Source: an uncultured Collinsella sp.
GTDB taxonomy: Bacteria > Actinomycetota > Coriobacteriia > Coriobacteriales > Coriobacteriaceae
DNA length: 44,392 bases
Direction of reading: 5' to 3'
Assembly: GCA_900542635.1 (NCBI GenBank)
Contig: UQOJ01000013.1
Location: 1 to 44,392, forward strand
The translations under genes and the position numbers were made by a program. This document shows positions 14,191-24,000 of this stretch, piece by piece (positions within the stretch are counted from its first letter, which is position 1; each line of letters begins with the position of its first letter). The notes beneath the pieces were generated by a model. That model made no database searches. It saw nothing but the letters and a program-made list of their open reading frames with translations, and was not told the origin of the DNA.

Positions 14191-17100
14191 ATGCCTGTTC
14201 GAATCTATACCACAAATGCCGGCACGGATTTGATCGATGCCGAGGCAGCGCTGCTGGCCGACCTGGTTGCCCGCCACGGGCGCGCTGTTCTGTTGGCGCC
14301 AACATTTGCCGAGCTCGACCTGTGCCGTCATGATGCGGCAGAAGCTGGGGTTTCGCTGGGTATCGACTACAAGACGCCTACATCGTGGCTCCGCTCGCTG
14401 TGGGAGCTTATGGGCGATGGCCGCAGCTTTGTGGATAACCTTCAGCGACAGATGCTGTTCTCGGGCATGATCGACCGCCGCGACGACGCTGCTCTGCAGC
14501 CGCTCTCGCGCAGCCAAGGCACGGTACGCATGCTTGCGCGTATGGCCCGCGACGTGTTGCCGGGCGTGGCGGGGACGGGCGACGAACGCTGCCGCGATGC
14601 CGCCGCTCGGCCCGAGCCCAAAAGCGACGCCGAGGCCCGCGTGTTCGAGTTGTTGAGCGCCTATGCGAGCGGCTTGGACCGTCGAGACATGGTCGAGCCC
14701 TGCGAAGCCGCCGATATGATGGCAGAAGCCCTGGCGAACAACCTGCCGGGGTGTGTCCGCGCCATCTGCGTCCGTGGTGTCACGTCGTTTACGCATGGCC
14801 TGCTCGAGCTGTTGTCGGTCGTGGCGAACAATGGGGGAGAGGTTGTCGTGCTGCTCGCTTGCGAGCAGGCGGCGATGCGCGAGGACCTGGCCGCCGCTTT
14901 TGATGCCCGCGGTGTTCTGTTTGAGGCCGCCCCGTTGGGGGAGGACGTCGGCGCGCCCGAGACCGCTTCTGCGCCTGCTGCCCAGCCTATTTTTATAGAG
15001 GTGGCCGGCCCTCATGCCCGCGCCCGCGCTTATGTGGATGCTCTTGAGAACCTGGTCACGGCATGTGAGGAGTCCGTGTCGCGCGACGGCGCCGCGACGA
15101 ACGCCGACCCCGCGCGCGTGCTCGTAGTTTCCGCCCGGGCGCCCCAGCTGTTCGGCGAACTCGCTGCCCGTTTGGCGGCGCGTCACATTGCGGCCGAGAC
15201 GGCTGAGTTCACGGCGTTTTCCCAGTCCATTGCGGGCAGGCAGTTTACGGCGCTCGCCAACCTGATCGAGCGTATGAAAGCCGCCGACGAGGGCACCGCT
15301 TCCAAGACCGAGTGGTGGCCCGCTCCAGAGCTTACCGACTGGATTTATAGTCCGCTTTCGGGTGCCGACGCCGCGAGCGCCCGCGGCTTCGACAAGAACA
15401 TGCGCCTGTCGCGCAACAAGACCACTGCGGGCGTCAAGAGCTTGCTGCAGAGCGTGCAGGGCCAGGTGAGGGGAGCCCGCAAGGCCGCCAGCGACGATAA
15501 CTGGTTTAAGAACGTGCCATGCGTGGTCTCGGACGTGTTTCAGGCGCTGTGGCGCGACAAACCCGTGACGGCGCTCAAGGCCATGCTCGCCGTTGCCGAG
15601 GCGCTGCCCGATCGCGCGCTAGGCGGCCTTGACGGCCAGGCTCGTCGCCAGGCAGAGATGGCTTTGCTGCGCCATGCCATCGACATCCTTATGAACGATG
15701 CTCGTGCGCTCGACGTGTCGCAGGCCGCGACCGTGCCGGTTCTCGACGGCGTTCGAACCAAAGTGGACAAGCGCAGTACCGCTTACGATTACGAGACCTA
15801 CGAGGTCGATCGCACACCACGGGCACAAGTGCGCTTCGTGTCGCTTGCCGATGCGTCGGCTCTGCGTCCTGGCGGCTACGATGCCGTGCTGTTTGCCGAT
15901 GTCGACCTGGACAGCTATCCGCTTTCGCACGAAGAAGGCCCGCTTGCCACGTTGACAGCCGAGCTGCGCCGCGACGGCGTGTCGTTGGAGCCCGCAGCCC
16001 TGCTGCGCGTGCGCTTTGGCCGTGCAATGCAGGCGGCGAGCGGTCCGGTCGCGCTCGCCCGCGTGACACACGATCGCCAGGCACGCGAATGCTACCCGGC
16101 AGCCGTATGGACCGAGCTGCGGGCACATGTCGAGGCCGCTGGCGCTGCCAAGCCCACGCGCGTGGGCGAGGGCGATATCATCGCCGACTTTGATTCCGCG
16201 GCAGGCGAAGGCCTTAGGCGCGAGCGCGTGACCTGCGAAGCTCCTCAGCATCTGAGCGATGAAGCCATTCCGTATCTGGTCCTGCGCCGCCGCGATGGCG
16301 AGGGCGAGGATGCACCGCTGGTGCCGCGCCTGACGTCTGCCTCGCAGATCGAGGCCTATTCGACCTGCCCGCTATGCTGGTTCGTCTCGTACCGCGTGAA
16401 GCCCCAGTCGATCGACGCCGGCTTTGGCAATATGGAGAAGGGCAACTTTGTCCACGACGTGCTGGAGCATCTGCACGCCCGTCTGCCCCATGAGGGCATG
16501 GAGCGCGTGACGCCCGAGAACCTGTCGCGCGCTCAGGAGCTGCTGCGCAAGGTCTTTGACGAGACCTTGGTCGAGCATGCCTCCAAGCGTGGCAACGAGG
16601 GTCCGCTCGTGCCGCTCTCCCCGGTAGGGGAGCGCCAGGTGGCCGAGATCCTGCCGCAGCTGGAGGGCGTGCTTGCCTATGAAGCCGAGGCGCTGACGCC
16701 TTTTGCTCCGCACTACCTGGAGTTCGCCTTCAACGAGCTCAAGGTCGAGTATGCCGGTTGGCCGCTCGGCGGGCGCATCGACCGCGTGGACGTGGATGCC
16801 GAGAATCGTGCCGTGGTGATCGACTATAAGCATCGCACAGGCGTTGAGGAGTTTAAACTCGCCGACCCTACGGTGCGCGACGAGGAATCGGGCACGGCGC
16901 CCATCGACGACCCGCGGTGGCTACCGCCCCATACCCAGACGCTTATCTATGCGCAGGCCATGCGCCGGGCGCTGGATCTGGACACCCGCGCGGCGCTCTA
17001 CTTTTCGACCAAGGGCGGCAAGCCGGCGTTGCGCGGTGCCGCGAGCGCCGAGCTGCTCGAGGAAGAGCGCGGCGACGGTCGCATCCCGGGCCTTAAGAAG

Positions 17101-17289
17101 GGCTTTCCGGGCGAGGGTGGCAGCATGGACTTCGATGCGCTGCTCGATCGCGTGGAGGCCGGTATCGCCGAGCGCCTGCGCGAGCTCGAGGCGGGCAACG
17201 TTGCCGCCGTCGACCCGACGTCGGCTCAGGCCGCGCATGCGCGCTGTTCGTATAACCACGAAGGAACGTTTGTAAGGAGGGACGTGTAG
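14191..17289 (+). CDS. addB: AddB-type helicase-nuclease subunit
   Basis: This 1032-residue protein pairs with AddA to unwind and trim broken DNA for RecA loading. The N-terminal helicase-like part (AVLLAPTFAELDLCRHDA) lacks a Walker A motif, so it should not burn ATP. The C-terminal PD-(D/E)XK nuclease is intact: SASQIEAYSTCPLCW at about 717-730, GGRIDRVDVD, then D878-Y879-K880, then QTLIYAQAM. AddB normally holds a 4Fe-4S cluster with one cysteine before the nuclease and three after it. Here C726 and C729 are present, but the tail has only C1019 (ARCSYNHEG), so the cluster is probably lost or altered. addA starts 3 bases after its stop, so the two are co-transcribed. ATG at 14191 follows GTGGAGGGCC. 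Confidence 0.93.
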   Translation: MPVRIYTTNAGTDLIDAEAALLADLVARHGRAVLLAPTFAELDLCRHDAAEAGVSLGIDYKTPTSWLRSLWELMGDGRSFVDNLQRQMLFSGMIDRRDDAALQPLSRSQGTVRMLARMARDVLPGVAGTGDERCRDAAARPEPKSDAEARVFELLSAYASGLDRRDMVEPCEAADMMAEALANNLPGCVRAICVRGVTSFTHGLLELLSVVANNGGEVVVLLACEQAAMREDLAAAFDARGVLFEAAPLGEDVGAPETASAPAAQPIFIEVAGPHARARAYVDALENLVTACEESVSRDGAATNADPARVLVVSARAPQLFGELAARLAARHIAAETAEFTAFSQSIAGRQFTALANLIERMKAADEGTASKTEWWPAPELTDWIYSPLSGADAASARGFDKNMRLSRNKTTAGVKSLLQSVQGQVRGARKAASDDNWFKNVPCVVSDVFQALWRDKPVTALKAMLAVAEALPDRALGGLDGQARRQAEMALLRHAIDILMNDARALDVSQAATVPVLDGVRTKVDKRSTAYDYETYEVDRTPRAQVRFVSLADASALRPGGYDAVLFADVDLDSYPLSHEEGPLATLTAELRRDGVSLEPAALLRVRFGRAMQAASGPVALARVTHDRQARECYPAAVWTELRAHVEAAGAAKPTRVGEGDIIADFDSAAGEGLRRERVTCEAPQHLSDEAIPYLVLRRRDGEGEDAPLVPRLTSASQIEAYSTCPLCWFVSYRVKPQSIDAGFGNMEKGNFVHDVLEHLHARLPHEGMERVTPENLSRAQELLRKVFDETLVEHASKRGNEGPLVPLSPVGERQVAEILPQLEGVLAYEAEALTPFAPHYLEFAFNELKVEYAGWPLGGRIDRVDVDAENRAVVIDYKHRTGVEEFKLADPTVRDEESGTAPIDDPRWLPPHTQTLIYAQAMRRALDLDTRAALYFSTKGGKPALRGAASAELLEEERGDGRIPGLKKGFPGEGGSMDFDALLDRVEAGIAERLRELEAGNVAAVDPTSAQAAHARCSYNHEGTFVRRDV

Positions 17290-17292
17290 ACC

Positions 17293-20200
17293 ATGGATCT
17301 TTCGACCTTGATGCCGCAACAGCTGCAGATCGTCAAAACGCTCGACCGTCCGCTGTTTGTCTCGGCGGGCGCCGGTTCGGGCAAGACCTTTACCCTCACG
17401 CGCCGCATCGTCTACGCGCTCTCGCCCGAATCCGGTCCGTTCGTCGAGCATCTGGACCAGGTGCTCGCCATCACCTTTACCAAGGATGCCGCGGCCGAGA
17501 TCCGTGACCGCGTGCGCCGTGCGCTTATCGACGAGGGCATGGACGAGGAGGCCCTGACCGTCGACGACGCGTGGATCTCGACCATTCACGGCATGTGCTC
17601 GCGTATCCTGCGCGCACACGCGCTGGAGCTGGGCATCGACCCCGAGTTCACGGTGCTCACCGATACCGACGAGCTTATGGACCAGGCTGTTGAGCATGTG
17701 CTGGCTCGCGCGACGGCGCACGATGCCGCTCCCGAGCTCGCGGCATCGCTCAAGGCCCTCTACGCCTGGTATCCCATGGCGGGCGAGGGCGGTTCCTTTG
17801 GCGCCGGCACGACCATCAAGGGTCTGGTGCGCGAGCTGCTGGAGCTCTCGAGCCAGCTGCCGGGCGGTATGGACGACGTGCGCGTGGCACGCGGCCAGGC
17901 CGATACCTCGGCCCTTGCCGATGCCTATCGCGCGGCTCTGGGCGCAAGCAAGGCCGCGACCGAGAAGGCGCAAATGGCGCTCGATGCCATCGACGCGTTC
18001 GAGGCGAGCGGCAAGACCATGGCCGATGCGGCGCGACTCATGATGTCGTGCACCATGCCGCGCGCGAGCAAGGCATTCCCTAAGGAGCAGGTCGAGCTGC
18101 TCAAGGCCGAGGCCGCCGATGCGTTTATCAGTATCGTGCTTGCCTGCGGTGGCCCGGCGCTCGATGCGCTGGTGGGCCTGGCCCGTTCCGTGGAGGTCGA
18201 GTATCGCGCACTGAAGGCCGCCCAGTCCGCCCTCGATAATAACGACCTGCTGCGTATGGCCTACGAGGCCCTGCGCGATTACCCTGCCATCCGTGCTGCG
18301 TACGAGGGCCGCTTTAAGATGGTCATGATCGACGAGTTCCAGGATACCGACCAGATGCAGGTCGATCTGATCCGTTACCTGACGGGTGCGGGGGAGCGCG
18401 CGCTGTGCACCGTGGGCGATGCACAGCAGTCCATCTATCGCTTCCGCGGCGCCGAGGTCGAGGTGTTCCGTCGCCAGGAGCGCAAGGTGGGCTCGTCTGC
18501 CGCGCCCGAGGCGACCACCGTGGCCGACGCCCCTGCTGGCCAGCTCGTCAAACTCGTGCGCAACTTCCGCAGCCATGACGAGGTGCTGCGTTACGTGGCA
18601 CGCGTCTTCGATGGCGATGACGGCGGCCTGATGCAGGGCTTTTTGGATCTTGAGGCGAGCGACGGCCGCAAAGACACGCTGGTGGCAGACGCCTCGCGTC
18701 GCCAGGCCCTCTTTGTTGCCGGCGGCAGTACACAGGAGCGCACGCAGGCCAAGGCCCGTGCGATCGCCGAGCGATTCCGCGCGCTTGCCGATGCCGGCCA
18801 GCCCCAGGGCGGCATGGTGTTGCTGCTGGGCCGCATGACCAACGCAGACGTCTACGCCCAGGCTTTCCGCGACCAGGGGCTCGACTGCGTCATCGTGGGC
18901 GGCTCGGTCTTTGCCCAAGCAGCCGAGGTGCAGACGGTGCGCGCCCTGGTTTGTGCGCTCGCCAATCCGGCCGATACGGCGCAGGGCCTTATGCCGCTGC
19001 TCGCCTCGCCGATGTTTGCGCTCGGCGCCCAGGAGTTCCTGGCGCTGGCGACCAGGCTCGATAGCGAGACGGGGGAGACCTCGCGCCGGAATATCGACGC
19101 GGGCATCATGAGTGATTTCGACGTGCCGGGTTTGCAAGACTTGCCGCTGGTGACGCGCGCCCGCGAGGTGCTGCGGTATGCGCTTCGTCGCGTGGGCCGT
19201 GATTCGTTCGCCGCCATCGCGCGCGACGTGGTCAACGCCTCCGGCTGGTTTGTGCGTCTGGCACAGCGTGGCCCCGAGGGCAAGGCCATTGCCGCCAACG
19301 TGCTCAAGGCGCTCGACGCCGTGGCCGAGGCGGAGGCCGAGTTCGGCAACTCGCCGCGTTCCATCGCGCTGGCCTTCGACCGCTTCTTGGCGGGCAAGGA
19401 AGCCCCGGGTGCCCTCAACGAGGAGGGCGACGGCGCGGTGCGCATCATGACGGTGCACGCCTCCAAGGGTCTGGAATATCCGGTCGTGGCGGTCGCCGAG
19501 TGCTTTGGCGTGCGTAAGTCCTCGGGCGCGGCACAGATGGGTCGCGTCGAGGGTGGAGCGCAGGTCGTAGCGCTGCCGGCACGCTTCGATGGCGTCAAGC
19601 TTGCGGACGGAACCTTTGTGAAGGGCGACGACGTCAAAAAGCAGTTTGAGCATGCGTTTAAGGGCAAGGGCACGTCGCTGTGGCTGCCGCCGGAGCTCAT
19701 GGAGGATGTCTGTGCGACGGGTTCTCCCGCCGAGGCATTCGTTCGCCTGCGCAACGACGACCTGCAGCTCTCGCTCGAGGAGCGGGCCCGCTTGCTCTAT
19801 GTTGCCATGACGCGTGCGCGCGAGCTGGTGATCTTGGCGATGGATGCCGGCGTGAGCCGCGGCAAGCTGTGTGCGCCGACCTTCGACGTCGAGACCGATT
19901 TGACCTACGACGTGCTGCGCCGTATTTTGCCGACCGACGCTCTGGACGTGCCGCAGCTCGATAGCGACCGTTTAGTGTTCGATAACTCCCAGCCGGGCGA
20001 CTACGAGCTCATTTCGCTTTCGGACTTTACCTTTGGCGAGCAGGCGTTTGAGGCTAACGCTTCGCTGGATGCCGAGGGTAGGCTCGTTCGTGGCGATGTC
20101 CTTGTCGCTGATAATGCTGCGCGCTCAACTGTGCCCGGTCCTGCCGACCCCAAGCCCGATTCGTTTGAGCTTGTGTATCCCCAGGCAGTGGGCGTGCGCA

Positions 20201-20919
20201 TGGGCATCTGCCCGTATCCGGTGCGCGATTCGTACAGCTACTCGTCAATTGCCGCGGCGCTGCATGCCGAGACGGAAGACCGTGCCGCCGAGGCGCGTGT
20301 TCCCATGGACGAGGCTGGCGATGATGCGGAGTCGGATGGTTCCGAGATGACGGATGCAGACGTGGCCGCCGTTGAGCCCGCCGGCAACCCCATGGCGCTG
20401 GGCTCGGCGTTCCATGCCGCCTGCCAGTGGCTCATCGAGATGGGTGCCGATGCACTGCCCGCCGCGCGTGCCGATGCGCTGGCGCGCCTGTGGTGCCTGA
20501 CGCCGGAGCAGCGCGAACGCTTCGACGTTGCCCTGGACCGCTGGCTCAAGTCGGCTGTTCGTGCCGACCTGCTCGCGTGGCCGTGCGTTCGCGCCGAGGT
20601 GCCGTTCTTTTCGCTGGGCTGCGAGGACGAGGACATCGCTCGCTACGGTGCATATGCCGAGGGCGCCATCGACGCTTTGGCGACGAACCCGGCGGATTCG
20701 TCACGCGCACTGGTCATCGACTACAAGACGGGCGGCACACCGGACGAGACGCCGGAACAGCTGCAGGAGAAGCACGCCCTGCAGGCGCGCGTCTACGCTG
20801 ATGTTCTACACAAGGCGGGCTTTGAGGCCGTGACCGTCAAGTTCGTCCGCGTTGAGCAGGCGAATCCAGCCATCTTCGTCGAACCCCCCGAGCCCCAAGT
20901 GGTTACCTACAATCTCTAG
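17293..20919 (+). CDS. addA: AddA-type helicase-nuclease subunit
   Basis: This 1208-residue protein is the motor of the AddAB complex, with a UvrD/Rep-type helicase followed by a nuclease. Visible motifs are Walker A AGAGSGKT at 25-32, FTKDAAAEI, STIHGMCSRIL, Walker B MIDEFQDTD with D347, VGDAQQSIYRFRGA, RNFRS, VHASKGLEYPVV and YVAMTRARE. The C-terminal PD-(D/E)XK nuclease has GSAFHAACQWL, then D1143-Y1144-K1145, then QARVYADVL. All the catalytic residues I expect are there and the length is normal for AddA. AAGGAGG (17275-17281) lies 11 bases before the ATG, inside the end of addB. Actinobacteria often use AdnAB; an AddAB-like pair fits Coriobacteriia. Confidence 0.96.
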   Translation: MDLSTLMPQQLQIVKTLDRPLFVSAGAGSGKTFTLTRRIVYALSPESGPFVEHLDQVLAITFTKDAAAEIRDRVRRALIDEGMDEEALTVDDAWISTIHGMCSRILRAHALELGIDPEFTVLTDTDELMDQAVEHVLARATAHDAAPELAASLKALYAWYPMAGEGGSFGAGTTIKGLVRELLELSSQLPGGMDDVRVARGQADTSALADAYRAALGASKAATEKAQMALDAIDAFEASGKTMADAARLMMSCTMPRASKAFPKEQVELLKAEAADAFISIVLACGGPALDALVGLARSVEVEYRALKAAQSALDNNDLLRMAYEALRDYPAIRAAYEGRFKMVMIDEFQDTDQMQVDLIRYLTGAGERALCTVGDAQQSIYRFRGAEVEVFRRQERKVGSSAAPEATTVADAPAGQLVKLVRNFRSHDEVLRYVARVFDGDDGGLMQGFLDLEASDGRKDTLVADASRRQALFVAGGSTQERTQAKARAIAERFRALADAGQPQGGMVLLLGRMTNADVYAQAFRDQGLDCVIVGGSVFAQAAEVQTVRALVCALANPADTAQGLMPLLASPMFALGAQEFLALATRLDSETGETSRRNIDAGIMSDFDVPGLQDLPLVTRAREVLRYALRRVGRDSFAAIARDVVNASGWFVRLAQRGPEGKAIAANVLKALDAVAEAEAEFGNSPRSIALAFDRFLAGKEAPGALNEEGDGAVRIMTVHASKGLEYPVVAVAECFGVRKSSGAAQMGRVEGGAQVVALPARFDGVKLADGTFVKGDDVKKQFEHAFKGKGTSLWLPPELMEDVCATGSPAEAFVRLRNDDLQLSLEERARLLYVAMTRARELVILAMDAGVSRGKLCAPTFDVETDLTYDVLRRILPTDALDVPQLDSDRLVFDNSQPGDYELISLSDFTFGEQAFEANASLDAEGRLVRGDVLVADNAARSTVPGPADPKPDSFELVYPQAVGVRMGICPYPVRDSYSYSSIAAALHAETEDRAAEARVPMDEAGDDAESDGSEMTDADVAAVEPAGNPMALGSAFHAACQWLIEMGADALPAARADALARLWCLTPEQRERFDVALDRWLKSAVRADLLAWPCVRAEVPFFSLGCEDEDIARYGAYAEGAIDALATNPADSSRALVIDYKTGGTPDETPEQLQEKHALQARVYADVLHKAGFEAVTVKFVRVEQANPAIFVEPPEPQVVTYNL

Positions 20920-20931
20920 CCCTCAGATAAC

Positions 20932-20994
20932 TTGCGGTGGAATAGTTCCTGTATTGCGGCCCAGGTGGCCCAGGCGGGAACTATTCCACCGCAA
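20932..20994. repeat. Perfect 18-bp inverted repeat between addA and dnaE
   Basis: TTGCGGTGGAATAGTTCC (20932-20949) has an exact inverted copy at 20977-20994, separated by 27 bases. The loop contains its own small stem, GGCC-caggt-GGCC. There is no T-run on either side, so it is not an ordinary terminator. It may be a dispersed palindromic element or a protein-binding cruciform. Confidence 0.9.
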
Positions 20995-21050
20995 CTGCAA
21001 GAGGAGCCGTGTGGGTTTGGCTAGGTTCGGGTGCTGTCCGTGCCGTGGGG

Positions 21051-21056
21051 TAAAAT
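21051..21056 (+). promoter_or_regulatory. -10 element of dnaE
   Basis: TAAAAT, preceded by GGGG, lies 45 bases before the dnaE start, the same distance as the addB element. The -35 is not clear. Confidence 0.4.
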
Positions 21057-21095
21057 CGTTCAGTTAGAACACGAACCCGCATCGGAGCTCATCAC

Positions 21096-24000
21096 ATGGC
21101 ATTCGTCCATCTGCACAACCACACTGTTTTCTCCATGCTCGACGGCGCAACCCGTATCCAGGATATGGTCAACCGTGCCGTTGAGCTTGGCATGCCCGCC
21201 GTGGCCATTACCGACCACGGTTACATGTACGGCGTACCCGACCTGGCGCTGGCCTGCGACGCCGTCAATCACAACACGCCCGAGTACAAAACCTGGAGCC
21301 ACGACAAGGCCTTCTTGGAAAAGGACCGCCGCGACGAGCTGGTGGAGCCCGATCCCGAGGCAAACCCGCGCGAGCATGCCCAGTATGTAAAGGATATGGC
21401 CATGTGGGATGAGAAGGGCAACATCGACGAGCTCAAGCCGCCTCTGGTCATCAAGCCCATCTTTGGCTGCGAGGTTTACTTTACGCCGGACGAGACGCTC
21501 GCCCGCGACCATAAGCCCGAGCTCTACCACATGATCCTTCTGGCCAAGGACCAGGAGGGCTACGTCAACCTGATGCAGACGGTCTCCGAGGCCGCCGTGC
21601 AGGGCTTTTACTACAAGCCGCGCGTGACGCTCGACAACCTGCGCCGCCATGCCAAGGGCATGATCTGCACGAGCGCCTGCATTGCGGGCATCATCCCCAA
21701 ATACATCGACCGCGGCGACATGGAAGGCGCCATCAAATGGGCCGAGACCTTCCGCGACACCTTCGACCCCGGTGACTTCTATATCGAGATTCAGGAACAC
21801 GGCATTACCACCGATAATGGCCTGACCGACGAGCAGATGGACCGTACGCTCATCGACATCGCCAAACAGGTGGGCGTCAAGGTCATCGCTACCAACGACT
21901 TTCACTACCTGCGCCGCGAGGACGCGCCCGTGCAGGACGTCATCATGTGCATCGGCATGAACGCCAAGGTCGACGACCCCAACCGCATGCGCATGACCGG
22001 CTCGGAGTTTTATATGAAGACCGAGGAGGAGATGCGGGCGATGTTCCCGTATTGCCCCGAGGCCTGTGACAACACGCTCGAGATTGCCGACAAGTGCTAC
22101 GTGGAACTGGACTGGGACTCCATCATCCTGCCGCGCTTCCCGTTGCTCGATCCCGGCGAGACGCACGAGAGCCAGTTCCGCCGCGAGTGCGAGAAGGGCC
22201 TGCGCCAGCACTACGGTGACGACTGGGCCACGCGCGAGATCGGCGGCGTCAACATCAAAGAGCGCTTTGAGTACGAATACAAGGTCATCTGCGACAAGGG
22301 CTTTGCCGCCTACTTTTTGATCGTCGCCGAGTACGTGCAATGGGCTAAGGACAACGGTATCGGCGTCGGCCCCGGCCGTGGCTCGGCCGCCGGCGCTATC
22401 GTCGCCTACGCCATGAACATCACCGCGTTCGATCCGCTCGAGAACGGCCTGATGTTCGAGAGGTTCTTGTCTCCGCAGCGTACCGAGATGCCCGATATCG
22501 ATATGGACTTCGACGATGAGCGGCGCCTCGAGGTCGTGGAGCACGTTCGCCAGCTCTACGGCCCCGAGAAGGTCACCCACGTCATCACCTACTCGACCAT
22601 TAAGGCCAAGCAGGCCATCAACGACGCCGCGCGCGTCCTGGACTACCCGGTCTACATGGGCCAGCGCCTGTCCAAGATGGTTTCGAGCGACCCCAAGGTC
22701 AAGCTCAAGCAGGTGCTCGAAAAACAACCCGGCAAAGAGGATCTGTTTAACCCCGACTTTGCCGAGGCCTATAAAAAGGACGACGACGCCCGCCGCATCA
22801 TCGACACGGCGCTCTCGATTGAGGGCCTCACCCGTGGCGAGGGCGTGCACGCGTGCGCCGTTCTGATCTGCCGCGACCCCGTCAACGAGCATGTGCCCAC
22901 CAAGCTCGACACCAAGGGCGGCGTCGAGATTACCCAGTACGAGGGCCATACCGTTGCCGACATGGGCCTGCTCAAGATGGACTTCCTGGGCCTGCGCACG
23001 CTGACGGTTATCTCCAAGGCCAAGGCAAACATCAAAAAGAACTTCGGCATCGACATCAAAGAGGAAGAGATTCCCTTTGACGATCCCGAGATCTTTAAGC
23101 TCATGGGCTCCGGCCACACCGCCGGCGTCTTCCAGGTCGAGTCCGCCGGCATGACGGCCACGATCAAGAACATGAAACCCACCGAATACAAGCACGTCGT
23201 GGCATTGATCGCTCTGTACCGCCCGGGCCCGCTGGGCGCCGGCATGGTCTCGTCCTACATCAACCGTATGAACGGCAAGGAGCCGGCCGTCTCCTACGAC
23301 GACCGCCTGGACGACATCCTGGGCGAAACCTACGGCACCATGGTCTACCAGGAGCAGGTTATGCTCATCTCCGTCGAGATGTGCGGCTTCTCCAAGGGCG
23401 AATCGGACTCGCGTATCCGTAAGCCCGTGGCTAAGAAAAAGATCAAGCTGCTCACGTCGACGGTGCTCCACTGGGAGGATGGCTCGGACGAGACCACCTA
23501 CGACCACTGGATGAACGGTGCTATCAAGAACAACTACACGCGCGAGGTTGCCCAGAAGATTTGGGACGATGTTCTCGAGTTCGCGTCTTACGCCTTTAAC
23601 AAGTCGCACTCCGCTGGCTACGCCATCCTGGTTATGCAGACGGCGTGGCTTAAGGCGCACTATCCGCACGAGTACATGGCGGCCGTCCTGACGTCCTACA
23701 CGGGCAAGACCGACAAGATCGTTCATTACGTCTCGGCGTGCCGTCACGACGGCATTCCCGTGCTGTCGCCAGATGTCAACGAGTCCGGTACCGAGTTCAC
23801 GGCTACCAAGGAGGGCGTGCGCTTTGGTCTGGCCGGCATTCGAGGCGTGGGCACCGGCGTGGCGCAGGCGATTATCGCTGAGCGCGAGGCGGGCGGCCCG
23901 TTTAAGACGCTGCACGACTTTGTCGAGCGCGTGGACTCCAGCCAGGCAAACCGTCGCGTGATCGAATCGCTCATCAAGGCAGGCGCCTTCGACTCCACGG

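Noticed and set aside
16921..19653. 910-codon open frame antisense to addB/addA
   Set aside because: It spans two real genes in the opposite strand, is rich in Arg/His/Gly and has no domain.
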